From Pseudonocardia endophytica (lineage in GTDB: Bacteria; Actinomycetota; Actinomycetes; Mycobacteriales; Pseudonocardiaceae): a stretch of DNA of 64,000 nt. Numbering within the stretch: position 1 is the first letter of the stretch; the number at the start of each line of letters is the position of its first letter. The notes beneath the pieces are model-generated. The model ran no database searches. It was given only the letters and a program-made list of their open reading frames with translations, and was not told the origin of the DNA. The stretch covers positions 2,356,001-2,420,000 of the forward strand of contig NZ_SMFZ01000002.1 in assembly GCF_004339565.1 (NCBI RefSeq), written 5' to 3'. Both the position numbers and the translations under genes were made by a program. Below are positions 41,742 through 50,022 of this stretch, in pieces.

Positions 41742-43417
41742 GAGAGCTCCTTGTCGGTGTCGGTGGGCGGCGCGACCCTGTGGTCCGGGTCCGTGACGGT
41801 CGGGGCGCCGTGGCCCGGGACGGCGGCGAGCAGTTCCGTCGTGTAGTCCGTCCGCGGGGCGAGGAAGATCTGTTCGGTGTCGTCGGCCTCCACGATCCGG
41901 CCGTCCCGCATGACCGCGATCCGGTCGCTGACCTGCCGCACGACGGCCAGGTCGTGGGAGATGAACAGGTAGGTCAGCCCGCGCTGTCGTTGCAGGTCCA
42001 CCAGCAGCTCCAGGATCTGGGTCTGCACGGAGACGTCGAGCGCCGAGACCGGCTCGTCGCAGACCAGGACCTCGGGCTCCACGCTCAGCGAGCGGGCGAT
42101 CGCGACGCGCTGGCGTTGGCCGCCGGAGAGCTCACCTGCCCGGCGCCGGTCGGTTCCCGCGGGCAGGGCGACCGCGTCGAGGAGGTCGCGGACCGCGCGC
42201 GGGCGCGAGTCGCGGTCGCCGACGCCGAAGTTGCGCATCGGCTCGGTGAGCAGCTCGGAGACGGTGAAGCGCGGGTTCAGCGACGAGTACGGGTTCTGGT
42301 AGATCATCTGGATCCGGCGGTGCAGCCCGCGCAGCGTCGTCCGGTCGGCCCCGGTGATCTCCCGGTCGCCGAGGTGCACGCTCCCGGACGTCGCCCGCTC
42401 CAGGCCGACCACGATCCGGGCGGTGGTCGTCTTCCCCGATCCGGACTCGCCGACCAGCCCGAGCGTGTGCCCGGCCGCGATGTCGAACGCGACGCCGTCG
42501 ACGACGGTGCGGTGTCGCCTGCGCAGCGTGCCGCCGACCGGGAACGTCCGGGTCAGGTCGCGCACCCGCAGCCGTGCGGGTTCGCCCGCCTCCGTCCGGG
42601 GTTCCGGACTGCGACGCCTGCGGGTCGCGGTCGGGACGTCGGCGATGAGCCTGCGGGTGTAGGCGTGCTCGGGGTCGCCGAGCACCCGGGCGGTGGGCCC
42701 CTGCTCGACGATGCGGCCGCCGTTCATGACCGCGACGTGCGTGGCGCGGTCCGCGACGACCCCGAGGTCGTGGGTGACCAGCAGGATCCCGGCGCCGGTG
42801 TCGGCGACGACGTGGTCGAGCAGGTCGAGGATGCGCCGGGCGACCGTCGCGTCCAGTGCGGACGTGGGTTCGTCGGCGACCAGCAGGCCGGGCCGGGCCG
42901 CGGTGGCCATCGTGATCAGCACCCGCTGGCGCATGCCGCCGGAGAGCTGGTGCGGGTACTGACGGGCCCGCCGGGCCGGCTCCGGTAGCCCGATGGCGTC
43001 GAGCAGCTCGACCGCGCGCTCGCGGGCCTCGCGGCCGCGGGCCAGACCGTGCACCTGCAGTACGGCGGCGACCTGGCGCCCGACCGGCGTGACCGGGTCG
43101 AGCGCGATCGTCGGATCCTGCGGGACCAGCCCGATGCGGCGGCCCCGAACCGAGCGCCAACCACGGTCATCGAGGGTGGTGAGGTCCTCGCCGTCGAGCA
43201 GGATCCGCCCGGACTCGACCCGCCCGCTGCCCGGCAGCAGCCCGATCACCGACTGGGCCAATGTGGACTTCCCCGAGCCGGACTCCCCGACGACGGCGGT
43301 GATCCGCCCCGCCGGGACGTCGAGGTCCACATCGGTCACCGCGCGCACGCGCTCACGGGCTGTTCGGTAGCCGACCTGCAGGTCACGAATGCGCAGGAGC
43401 ACGGATGCGGTGCTCAT
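41726..43417 (-). CDS. ABC transporter ATPase, fused DppD-DppF type
   Basis: A 563-residue protein carrying two complete ATPase domains. The first has GESGSGKSTLAQ and LSGGMRQRVLI, the second GESGSGKTTTARI and LSGGQRQRVAIARSLSVEPEVLVCDEPVSALD. Each domain carries the extra C-terminal oligopeptide-transporter segment. It energises the permease pair at 43452 and 44303. The start overlaps a 13-codon ORF. Confidence 0.93.
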   Translation of the reverse strand: MSTASVLLRIRDLQVGYRTARERVRAVTDVDLDVPAGRITAVVGESGSGKSTLAQSVIGLLPGSGRVESGRILLDGEDLTTLDDRGWRSVRGRRIGLVPQDPTIALDPVTPVGRQVAAVLQVHGLARGREARERAVELLDAIGLPEPARRARQYPHQLSGGMRQRVLITMATAARPGLLVADEPTSALDATVARRILDLLDHVVADTGAGILLVTHDLGVVADRATHVAVMNGGRIVEQGPTARVLGDPEHAYTRRLIADVPTATRRRRSPEPRTEAGEPARLRVRDLTRTFPVGGTLRRRHRTVVDGVAFDIAAGHTLGLVGESGSGKTTTARIVVGLERATSGSVHLGDREITGADRTTLRGLHRRIQMIYQNPYSSLNPRFTVSELLTEPMRNFGVGDRDSRPRAVRDLLDAVALPAGTDRRRAGELSGGQRQRVAIARSLSVEPEVLVCDEPVSALDVSVQTQILELLVDLQRQRGLTYLFISHDLAVVRQVSDRIAVMRDGRIVEADDTEQIFLAPRTDYTTELLAAVPGHGAPTVTDPDHRVAPPTDTDKELSWISD

Positions 43418-43455
43418 GCCGCCTCCGCGGGATCGAGTGCGTCGGCGGTGCTCAT
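43414..43455 (-). CDS. 13-codon ORF coupled on both sides
   Basis: The ORF encodes MSTADALDPAEAA. Its ATG overlaps the permease stop and its stop overlaps the ATPase ATG, both as ATGA. It shares its first four residues and flanking GCGGTGCTCAT with the ATPase start (MSTASVLL), which suggests a local duplication of the ATPase start. It is the same arrangement as the 25-codon ORF at 40254. Confidence 0.35.
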   Translation of the reverse strand: MSTADALDPAEAA

Positions 43456-44306
43456 GCGCCCCTCCTGCGGTCCGCGTCCAGCAGCCGGGACAGCCGGTTG
43501 GCCGCGAGAACGACGGCGGCCACGACGGCGCCGGGCACGACCGTCAGCCACCACGCCGTCGCGAGGTAGTTGCGCCCGTCGGCCACCAGCGACCCCCACT
43601 CCGGTGCGGGCGGCGGCTGGCCGAAGCCGAGGAAGCTCAGCGAGGACACGGCGAGCACCACCAGGCCGAAGTCGAGCGCGGCGAGCGCCAGCACCGGGCC
43701 CACCGACGCCGGCAGCACGTAGCGGGGCAGGATCGACCACCACCGGGTCCCGCACATGATCGCGGCTTCGACGTAGGCGGCCGTCCGGATCCGGAGCACC
43801 TCACCGCGCATCAGCCGGGTGAACGCGGCGACGCTGGTCAGCCCGACCGCGACGGCGACCTCGACGGTCCCGAACCCGATCGCGCTGATGATCGTCAGCG
43901 ACAGCAGCACGGGCGGGATCGACAGCAGGACCTCGACCACCCGCATGATCACGGCTTCCACCCAGCCGCCGAGGAAGCCGGCCAGCAGTCCGAACAGGAC
44001 ACCCAGGCCGAGCGCGAGCGTGATCGCGATCAGCGCGGCCTGCAGTGACGGCCCCGCCCCGTGCACGACGCGGGCGAACAGGTCCCGGCCGATCTGGTCG
44101 GTGCCGAACGGGTGCGCCCAGCTCGGCGGCCGGAACTTCGTCGTCGAGCTGCCGTCGATCGGGCTCACGCCGGTGAACAGGTCCGGCAGCACCGCCCACC
44201 CCGCGACGACCAGCAGGACCAGCACCGACACCACCACGCCGGGCCGCACCCGGACCGGGCGTCGTTCCGCCCGCTGGACCGGCTCGAGCACGTCGGGGGC
44301 CGTCAT
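43452..44306 (-). CDS. Peptide/nickel-type ABC permease (DppC-like)
   Basis: A 284-residue permease with about six TM segments: AHPFGTDQIGRDLFARVVHGAGPSLQAALIAI is the classic DppC N-domain and YVEAAIMCGTRWWSILPRYVLPA the coupling loop. The start overlaps the other permease stop by four bases. Confidence 0.93.
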   Translation of the reverse strand: MTAPDVLEPVQRAERRPVRVRPGVVVSVLVLLVVAGWAVLPDLFTGVSPIDGSSTTKFRPPSWAHPFGTDQIGRDLFARVVHGAGPSLQAALIAITLALGLGVLFGLLAGFLGGWVEAVIMRVVEVLLSIPPVLLSLTIISAIGFGTVEVAVAVGLTSVAAFTRLMRGEVLRIRTAAYVEAAIMCGTRWWSILPRYVLPASVGPVLALAALDFGLVVLAVSSLSFLGFGQPPPAPEWGSLVADGRNYLATAWWLTVVPGAVVAAVVLAANRLSRLLDADRRRGA

Positions 44307-45259
44307 GCCGCCACCAGGACGCCGGTCGACCGGATCCGCGGGTCGAGCACCGGGTAGAGCAGATCGACGGCCAGGTTGACCAGCACGAACGCCACGGATG
44401 CCACGACCACGACGCCCTGCACGACCGGCAGGTCCTGGGCCCCGACGGCGGCCTGCGTGATCCGGCCCATCCCGGGTCGGGAGAACACGGTCTCGACGAC
44501 GACGGCGCCGCCGATCATGCCGCCGACCAGCAGACCGGCGACGGTCAGCGAGGAGATCGCGGCGTTGCGCAGGCCGCGGGTGAGCACGATCCGGACCGGA
44601 CCGGCGCCGGTCGCCCGGGCCGTGTCGGTGTGTGCCTCGGTCAACGTGTCGTGCAGGCTCTTCGCGAGGACCTGGCCGACCATCGCAGCGCCCGGGACGG
44701 CGAGGGTGATCGCCGGCAGTACCGCGCCGGCCACCCCGGACCCGCCGAGCGACGGGAACAGGCGCCAGTGCAGCGCGAAGACCTGGATCAGCACCAGACC
44801 GAGCCAGAACGACGGCACGGAGATCGACAACGACGGCAGCGACCGCAGCAGCTGACCGAGCGCGGGAGAGCGGACGAGGTTCGCCGCCACCCCGAGCGCC
44901 GCGCCACCGAGCAACGCGAGCAGCAGGCCGGCGATCCCGATCTGCAGCGTCGGCGGGAGGGCTGCGACGATCATCTCCGAGACCGGGCGGCCGGTCTGGA
45001 TGGACACCCCGAAGTCGCCGTGCAGGGCGTTGAGCAACGATTCGAGGTACTGCACCGGAAGCGGGCGGTCGAAGCCCAGCTCGGCCTTGACCCGGGCCAC
45101 CTCCTCGGCCGGTACGGCGTCGAAGCCGTTGCGGCCGCTGAGCATCAGCGCGACGGGATCGCCCGGGAGTAGCCGCAGCAGGACGAAGGTCAGCGTGAAC
45201 GCGGCCCACACGACGAACAACGCCCGGCCCGCCCGCGCCAGCGCGAACCCCACACTCAT
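44303..45259 (-). CDS. Peptide/nickel-type ABC permease (DppB-like)
   Basis: A 318-residue permease: VVWAAFTLTFVLLRLLPGDPVALML, ELGFDRPLPVQYLESLLNALHGDFGVSI and DTARATGAGPVRIVLTRGLRNAAISSL are DppB hallmarks. ATG 45259 overlaps the stop of the binding-protein gene by four bases. Confidence 0.93.
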   Translation of the reverse strand: MSVGFALARAGRALFVVWAAFTLTFVLLRLLPGDPVALMLSGRNGFDAVPAEEVARVKAELGFDRPLPVQYLESLLNALHGDFGVSIQTGRPVSEMIVAALPPTLQIGIAGLLLALLGGAALGVAANLVRSPALGQLLRSLPSLSISVPSFWLGLVLIQVFALHWRLFPSLGGSGVAGAVLPAITLAVPGAAMVGQVLAKSLHDTLTEAHTDTARATGAGPVRIVLTRGLRNAAISSLTVAGLLVGGMIGGAVVVETVFSRPGMGRITQAAVGAQDLPVVQGVVVVASVAFVLVNLAVDLLYPVLDPRIRSTGVLVAA

Positions 45260-46869
45260 CCGGACACCCAGGCGCTCTGCAACGCCAGCCGGGTGGACCC
45301 GTCGGCCCGCAGGTCGTGGGCGTCGTCGGACACGGCGTGGATCAGGGTGGTCTCGTAGAGCGGCACCGTGTCCGCGTGCTCCAGGATCCACTGCACGGCC
45401 TTCGTGACCGCCTCCTGGCGAGCCTGCTCGTTGTTCGCGCCGGCCTGCTGGGTCAGGAAGCCGTCGAGCTGGCTCGGCGGGAGGTGCCACAGGTTCGCAC
45501 CGCCCGTGAAGAACAGGTTCCGCAGGATGTCCGGATCGGCCCGGGTGACCGCGACGGCGGTCAGGTCGAACTGGCCCTTCTGTTGCTGCTCGACGTACTT
45601 GGGCGGGGCGACCGGGTTGAGCCGGACCTCGACGCCGATCTTGCGCAGCTGCTGCTGCACCGGCTCGTTCGCCGGGGGAGTCGGCGCCGGGATCAGCCAG
45701 TTCAGGGTGAGCCGCTTGCCGTCCTTGATCCGGATCCCGTCCGGCCCCTGCACCCAGCCCGCGGCATCGAGCAGCGCGCCGGCCTGCGCGGGGTCATAGC
45801 GCAGGTACGTGCTCTGGTCGGTGTAGTACGGGGTACTGGCGGCCAGCACGCTCGTCGCGGGCTTCCCGGTGGAGCCGAAGACCGTGTTCACGAGCTCCTG
45901 CCGGTCGATCCCGATCAGGAGCGCCTTGCGCACCTTCTCGTCGGCCAGCGGCCCGACGTGGTTGAGCGAGAGCGGAGGGACGACGCCGGGCGTCGGGATG
46001 TCGAGCAGGCGGAAACCGGGCTGCCGGAACTGGTCCTGGTCGGTGGGCTGCACCTGCTCGGCAACCTGCACCTGGCCCGAGCTCAGCGCCCCCGACCGCG
46101 CGCCCGCCTCGGGCACGAACAGGAACTTCGCCTCGTCGACGTACGCCGCGCCGGTGTTCGGCGACAGCTGCGACGGCCACTTGTAGTCGGGCCGCTTGCG
46201 CAGCACGACCTCCTGGTCGGGTGTGTAGTGGTCGAGCACGAACGGGCCGGAGCCGACGTACTGGCCGCGGCACCGGTCGGCCAGCGGCGTGTTCGCCGTG
46301 GCCGGTGACAGGATGCCGAAACCCGGGATCGAGGTGGCCTGCAGGAACTGCGCGTTCGGGCTGCCGAAGCCGACGGTGAAGTGCCGGGCGTCGGTGACGG
46401 TGGTCCCGGTGTAGCCCTTGAGGTAGGCGGGTGCGCCGGTGCTGGGGAGCCCGACGAGCTTGTCGAACGTTGCCTTCACGGCGGCCGAGTCGACGGGTGT
46501 GCCGTCGCTGAAGGTGACGCCCTCACGCAGTACGAACGAGAACGACTTCGTGTCCGGGCTGGCCGTGAACGACTCCGCGAGCCACGGGACGATCTTGCCG
46601 GTGCGCGGGTCCTGGTCGGTGAGCGTGTCCACCAGTGACCGGGAGATCTCGGTGGAGGCGAGCTGACCGGTCTGCTGCGGGTCCAGGCAGGTCGGGTCGG
46701 ACGGCAGCGCGATCGTCAGCGTCCCGCCCGGCTCCGGGGGTCCGCCCGCATCGCCGGACCCGACGGATGCCTCCGACGAGCAACCGGCCACGAGCAGTCC
46801 GAGGACCGCGGTCGCGGCGGCCTGTCGGAAGAGGCGTCGACGCAGGTGGCGACGTCGAACTGGTGTCAC
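45256..46869 (-). CDS. ABC substrate-binding lipoprotein, peptide type
   Basis: A 537-residue family-5 binding protein. The signal has a basic start (RRRHLRRRLFRQ), a hydrophobic stretch and lipobox VAGC. The mature part reads GGTLTIALPSDPTCLDPQQTG, ISRSLVDTLTDQDPRTGKIVPWLAESF, PVDSAAVKATFDKLVG and YVGSGPFVLDHYTPDQEVVLRKRPDY. The GTG at 46869 follows AGGAGC. It is the first structural gene of a nine-gene operon also encoding rhodanese and LLM enzymes; the ligand is likely a sulfur-containing peptide-like compound such as glutathione derivatives, by inference only. Confidence 0.92.
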   Translation of the reverse strand: MTPVRRRHLRRRLFRQAAATAVLGLLVAGCSSEASVGSGDAGGPPEPGGTLTIALPSDPTCLDPQQTGQLASTEISRSLVDTLTDQDPRTGKIVPWLAESFTASPDTKSFSFVLREGVTFSDGTPVDSAAVKATFDKLVGLPSTGAPAYLKGYTGTTVTDARHFTVGFGSPNAQFLQATSIPGFGILSPATANTPLADRCRGQYVGSGPFVLDHYTPDQEVVLRKRPDYKWPSQLSPNTGAAYVDEAKFLFVPEAGARSGALSSGQVQVAEQVQPTDQDQFRQPGFRLLDIPTPGVVPPLSLNHVGPLADEKVRKALLIGIDRQELVNTVFGSTGKPATSVLAASTPYYTDQSTYLRYDPAQAGALLDAAGWVQGPDGIRIKDGKRLTLNWLIPAPTPPANEPVQQQLRKIGVEVRLNPVAPPKYVEQQQKGQFDLTAVAVTRADPDILRNLFFTGGANLWHLPPSQLDGFLTQQAGANNEQARQEAVTKAVQWILEHADTVPLYETTLIHAVSDDAHDLRADGSTRLALQSAWVSG

Positions 46870-46991
46870 GGGGTGCTCCTGGTGGGAACAGGGGCCGACG
46901 GCCCGGTGGCAGGCCGAGCCGGACATGGAGCCGGACTCGTGAGTTGTCGCCGCAGTGGCGAACTGTGCGACGCCGCTCGGGCGCCGAGGTG

Positions 46992-47069
46992 TCACCGCCG
47001 GTGACAGAGCCCGCTGTCGGTGAGGCAGAGGTCCACGTGGCGGCGCACGGTCAGCAGCGATGGCGACAC
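46992..47069 (-). CDS. Cysteine-type leader peptide ORF (e)
   Basis: A 25-codon ORF ending LLTVRRHVDLCLTDSGLCHRR, trimmed here to its key parts RRHVDLC and GLC. Two Cys codons are spaced as in the sulfur-linked leader family. It lies 122 bases upstream of the peptide-type ABC operon on the same strand and would place that operon under cysteine-responsive control. Confidence 0.78.
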   Translation of the reverse strand: MSPSLLTVRRHVDLCLTDSGLCHRR

Positions 47070-47214
47070 CGCGACGACGGTCGGGATCCCGTCGACGCCA
47101 CGGAGGAGTGCGCTGGCCACGATTGGGTACATTACACCGTGCACGGCAAACTGCAACGGGCTGGAGTGCGGAGGCGCCGGAGTCGATGTCCGATCAGGAG
47201 AGGGGGCGTGCCCG

Positions 47215-47739
47215 GTGACGTCCGACGGGCCGGAGACCGAGTTCGGGCTCCGGTACCGGGCGTCCCTGCACCGCGCCCACGACTGGCTGCGCACGGAGCT
47301 GGACCAGCTGCGCGCCCTGGCCGCGCAGGTCGGGGCAGGAGAGGTCGGCGTGCGCGAGGCGCGCGCGACGATCAACGCGCTCGCCGTCACCGGGCACCGC
47401 TGGGACCTGGGCGCGTTCTGTGAGGCCTACTGCGGTGTGCTCGCCCGCCACCACGTCCGCGAGGACGTCGAGATGTTCCCCGCCGTGCTCGGCGTCCAGC
47501 CCGACCTCGGGCCCGTGGTCGACCGGTTGGACGCCGAACATCGAGCCGTCGCCGCCGTCGCCCGGCGTCTCGACGACGTGCTGGTGCGGCTGTCGCGGTC
47601 CGCACCGGACGGCACCAGGAGCCTGGTCGCCGAGCTGATCGGGATCGTCGACGAGCTGACCGTGCTGTTGCGCGCCCACCTGGCCCACGAGGAGGAGGCC
47701 CTGCACGACGCGTTGGGCCGGTTGCCCGCGCCGATCTGA
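47215..47739 (+). CDS. Hemerythrin-like (HHE-domain) protein
   Basis: A 174-residue four-helix protein with iron-binding pattern residues: HRAHDWL, HHVREDVEMFPAVL, EHRAVAAV and HLAHEEEAL. Hemerythrin-like domains bind a di-iron centre and sense or store oxygen or NO. The GTG at 47215 is the most likely start; AGGAGAGG lies a little far upstream. It is alone between the sulfur island and polyketide cluster, and the link to either is unclear. Confidence 0.87.
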   Translation: MTSDGPETEFGLRYRASLHRAHDWLRTELDQLRALAAQVGAGEVGVREARATINALAVTGHRWDLGAFCEAYCGVLARHHVREDVEMFPAVLGVQPDLGPVVDRLDAEHRAVAAVARRLDDVLVRLSRSAPDGTRSLVAELIGIVDELTVLLRAHLAHEEEALHDALGRLPAPI

Positions 47740-47923
47740 CCCGCCTGCCCCGGGCTGCTGTGACCCACGCCCGAGGTGGGCGTGACATCGTTGACACTGC
47801 GCGCACCCGGCTGGTTTCCTCGTGTAACGGAGAGTGCGTATCCCCTGGTGACGGGCATGATGTTCCGGGAGACGTGCGCCGAGGGGGTGGAGAGCGTTGC
47901 GGAGCGTCCTGTGCGACGGCGCC

Positions 47924-48025
47924 GTGCCCGCCCTGCCCCTCGTTCTGCACCGGCGCCGGCGCTACGTCGACTTCTGCCGTAGCTGGGCGAGCCAGTGTCG
48001 CCACGGCCGCAGCGTCCGCTCCTGA
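47924..48025 (+). CDS. Cysteine-type leader peptide ORF (f)
   Basis: A 33-codon ORF with RRRYVDFCRSWASQC followed by a short basic tail. The YVDFCR core and second Cys match the leader family. Its start is uncertain (GTG 47924, or TTG 47897). It lies 78 bases upstream of the first regulator gene of the polyketide cluster, which is not a usual target for such peptides. Confidence 0.6.
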   Translation: MPALPLVLHRRRRYVDFCRSWASQCRHGRSVRS

Positions 48026-48103
48026 CCCGACCGCACGTCACCCCGGGGGCGGATCCGCGCGGCGCAGTCGTCCGCCACCGGTCCCCGGCCCAGGAGCCGT
48101 CCG

Positions 48104-48874
48104 ATGCCCGATCCTCTCCCGATCGGCCCACACGCCGCGAACACGGCGCCCGCCCGTCCCCTGGTGCCCGATCCGCGGACACCCGTCGACGTCCGCGTGA
48201 CCGTGGACCTGGTCGTCGCCCGTGGACGGAGATGGGCGCCGCTGGCCGGCGACCTGCGACGTCACGACGTCGACGTACGTGTCGCCCACGAGCTGCACGA
48301 CGAGCTCCGCGCGACGCCCGACGCCGTCCTGTTCGATCTGGACTCGCGCGCCCTCGGCGGGCTCGCGAGCTGTCGCCGGATCCGCCGCAGGAGCACCGTC
48401 CCGATCATCGGTCTGAGCCGGCGCACCGGTGCCTGTGGCGGCATCCGCAGCCTGCAGGCCGGGCTCGACGACCACGTGGCGGGCCACTGGTGCGGTGTCG
48501 AGCTGGCCGCCCGGGTGCGCGCCGTCCTGCGCCGCTCCCGGTGCGCCGCCCGGCGGGACGTGTCCGTGGACGGGGACACCGTCGACGTCGGGCCGATGCG
48601 GTTGCGCCGCAGGCCACCTGGCGTGCAGGTGAACGGGGTGCCGATCCTGCTCACCCCGACCGAGCACGAGCTGCTGGCCCTGTTCGCGTCGAACCCGGAC
48701 GCGGTGTTCACCCGGTCGCAGATCAGCGAGGCCGTGTGGGGAACCCCGGACGTCGCGGGTCGCGCCATCGACACGACCATCGCGCGGCTGCGACGCAAGC
48801 TCGGGGAGAAGGCGTGGATCGTCACGGTGCACGGCGTCGGGTTCCGGATGGGCGGATCGCTGCGGACGGTCTGA
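48104..48874 (+). CDS. Atypical OmpR-type response regulator, JadR1-like
   Basis: A 256-residue protein with a degenerate receiver domain (about 28-145) and an OmpR/PhoB winged helix (about 165-250: VNGVPILLTPTEHELLALFASNPDAVFTRSQISEAVWG ... RAIDTTIARLRRKLGEKAWIVTVHGVGFRM). The Asp at the phosphoacceptor place is kept (LFDLD, residue 78) but the acidic pair normally found in the first loop is absent (VVARGR). Such atypical regulators (JadR1, LndI) control angucycline clusters and can sense the product. The ATG follows AGGAGCC. Confidence 0.87.
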   Translation: MPDPLPIGPHAANTAPARPLVPDPRTPVDVRVTVDLVVARGRRWAPLAGDLRRHDVDVRVAHELHDELRATPDAVLFDLDSRALGGLASCRRIRRRSTVPIIGLSRRTGACGGIRSLQAGLDDHVAGHWCGVELAARVRAVLRRSRCAARRDVSVDGDTVDVGPMRLRRRPPGVQVNGVPILLTPTEHELLALFASNPDAVFTRSQISEAVWGTPDVAGRAIDTTIARLRRKLGEKAWIVTVHGVGFRMGGSLRTV

Positions 48875-49067
48875 TTCACCACCGGGGTACAACGAAGAAT
48901 GCGAATCAATGAAATCGTGTCCGGGCTCACATTCAGGTGGTTGTGACAGGAGCCGTGCCGGCGACAACGCTGTTGCATTTTCCTGAACATCTCGGCCTTG
49001 CCCGCCGCGTTCGCTCCGGTCACCATCGAATTCATGCGATTCGAGATCGGAACGAGGGAGGGCGACG

Positions 49068-49865
49068 GTGGCTGATTCGTCACTCGCCGGCAAAGTCGCT
49101 CTCGTTACGGGCGGAAGCCGGGGAATCGGTCGCGCGATCGTGGACCGGATCGCCGCAGCCGGCGCGCTGGTCGCCGTCCACCACAGTTCCGTGGCCGACG
49201 AGTCGGCCGGAGAGCCCGACGCGGTGAAGGAGCTCGTCGAGTCGCTGACCGCCGCCGGTCGCACCGCGTTCGCCGTCGACCTCGACTTCGGCGACCACGA
49301 CGACGGGGACCGCCTCACCGAGGCGGTGGTGGCGGGCCTGCGGTCGCACGGCGTCGAACCCCGTCTGGACATCGTGGTGAACAACGCGGGGATCACCTCG
49401 CGCACCCCGTTCGGGCAGGTGACCGGCGCGCACGTCGACCGGCTCTTCGCGGTCAACGCCCGCGCCCCGTTCCTGCTGCTCCAGCGCGTGACGGAGCTGC
49501 TGGCGCGTGGCGCGCGCGTCGTGAACGTCTCCAGCGGGCTGACCCGCATCGCCGAGCCGGTCGACCCGCAGCAGGAGCTGGCGCACGCGATGTCGAAGGC
49601 CGCGCTCGAGATGCTGACGCTGCACCTGGCCCGTCCGCTGGCCGCTCGTGGGATCACGGTCAACACGGTCGCGCCCGGCATCGTCGACGTCGGTGACCCC
49701 GCGTTGTCCGACCCGGTCCTGCGCGACCGGCTCGCCGGCCTCTCGCCGTTCGGGCGCTGCGGGACGACCGACGACGTCGCCGACCTCGTCGAGTTCCTGG
49801 TGTCCGAGCGCAGCCGGTGGACCACGGGCCAGCGCGTCGCGGCCTCCGGCGGTGCCGCCGGCTGA
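49068..49865 (+). CDS. SDR-family protein, angucycline ketoreductase-like, His for Tyr
   Basis: A 265-residue SDR with GKVALVTGGSRGIGRAIVDRIAAAGALVAVHHS, VNNAGITS and VVNVSSGLTRIAEP. It resembles LanV/UrdM-reductase-type enzymes of angucycline pathways. The catalytic YxxxK reads H173-A-M-S-K177, so the usual tyrosine is histidine. GTG 49068 follows GAGGGAGGG. Its place beside the cluster regulators suggests C-6 ketoreduction or a related step; catalysis may differ. Confidence 0.85.
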   Translation: MADSSLAGKVALVTGGSRGIGRAIVDRIAAAGALVAVHHSSVADESAGEPDAVKELVESLTAAGRTAFAVDLDFGDHDDGDRLTEAVVAGLRSHGVEPRLDIVVNNAGITSRTPFGQVTGAHVDRLFAVNARAPFLLLQRVTELLARGARVVNVSSGLTRIAEPVDPQQELAHAMSKAALEMLTLHLARPLAARGITVNTVAPGIVDVGDPALSDPVLRDRLAGLSPFGRCGTTDDVADLVEFLVSERSRWTTGQRVAASGGAAG

Positions 49866-49887
49866 CACGGGAGGAACCCGCGCGCCG

Positions 49888-49995
49888 ATGTCGTCGTACG
49901 CGCGCGGAGCACGACAGATCGAGGTCGAGGGGGACCTGTCCGGATCGGCCACCGGTGGGTCCCTCGACGTCGAGGGCGCCACGACGGCCGGGTGA
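49888..49995 (+). CDS. Possible 35-residue ORF
   Basis: Between the SDR and the second regulator, ATG 49888 (GGAGG 13 bases upstream) opens a 35-residue frame with GARQIEVEGDLSG. No family is recognised and no coupling is seen to its neighbours. It may be chance coding potential in GC-rich DNA. Confidence 0.25.
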   Translation: MSSYARGARQIEVEGDLSGSATGGSLDVEGATTAG

Positions 49996-50022
49996 CCTGC
50001 GAGGACGTCGGGGGGCGACGAG

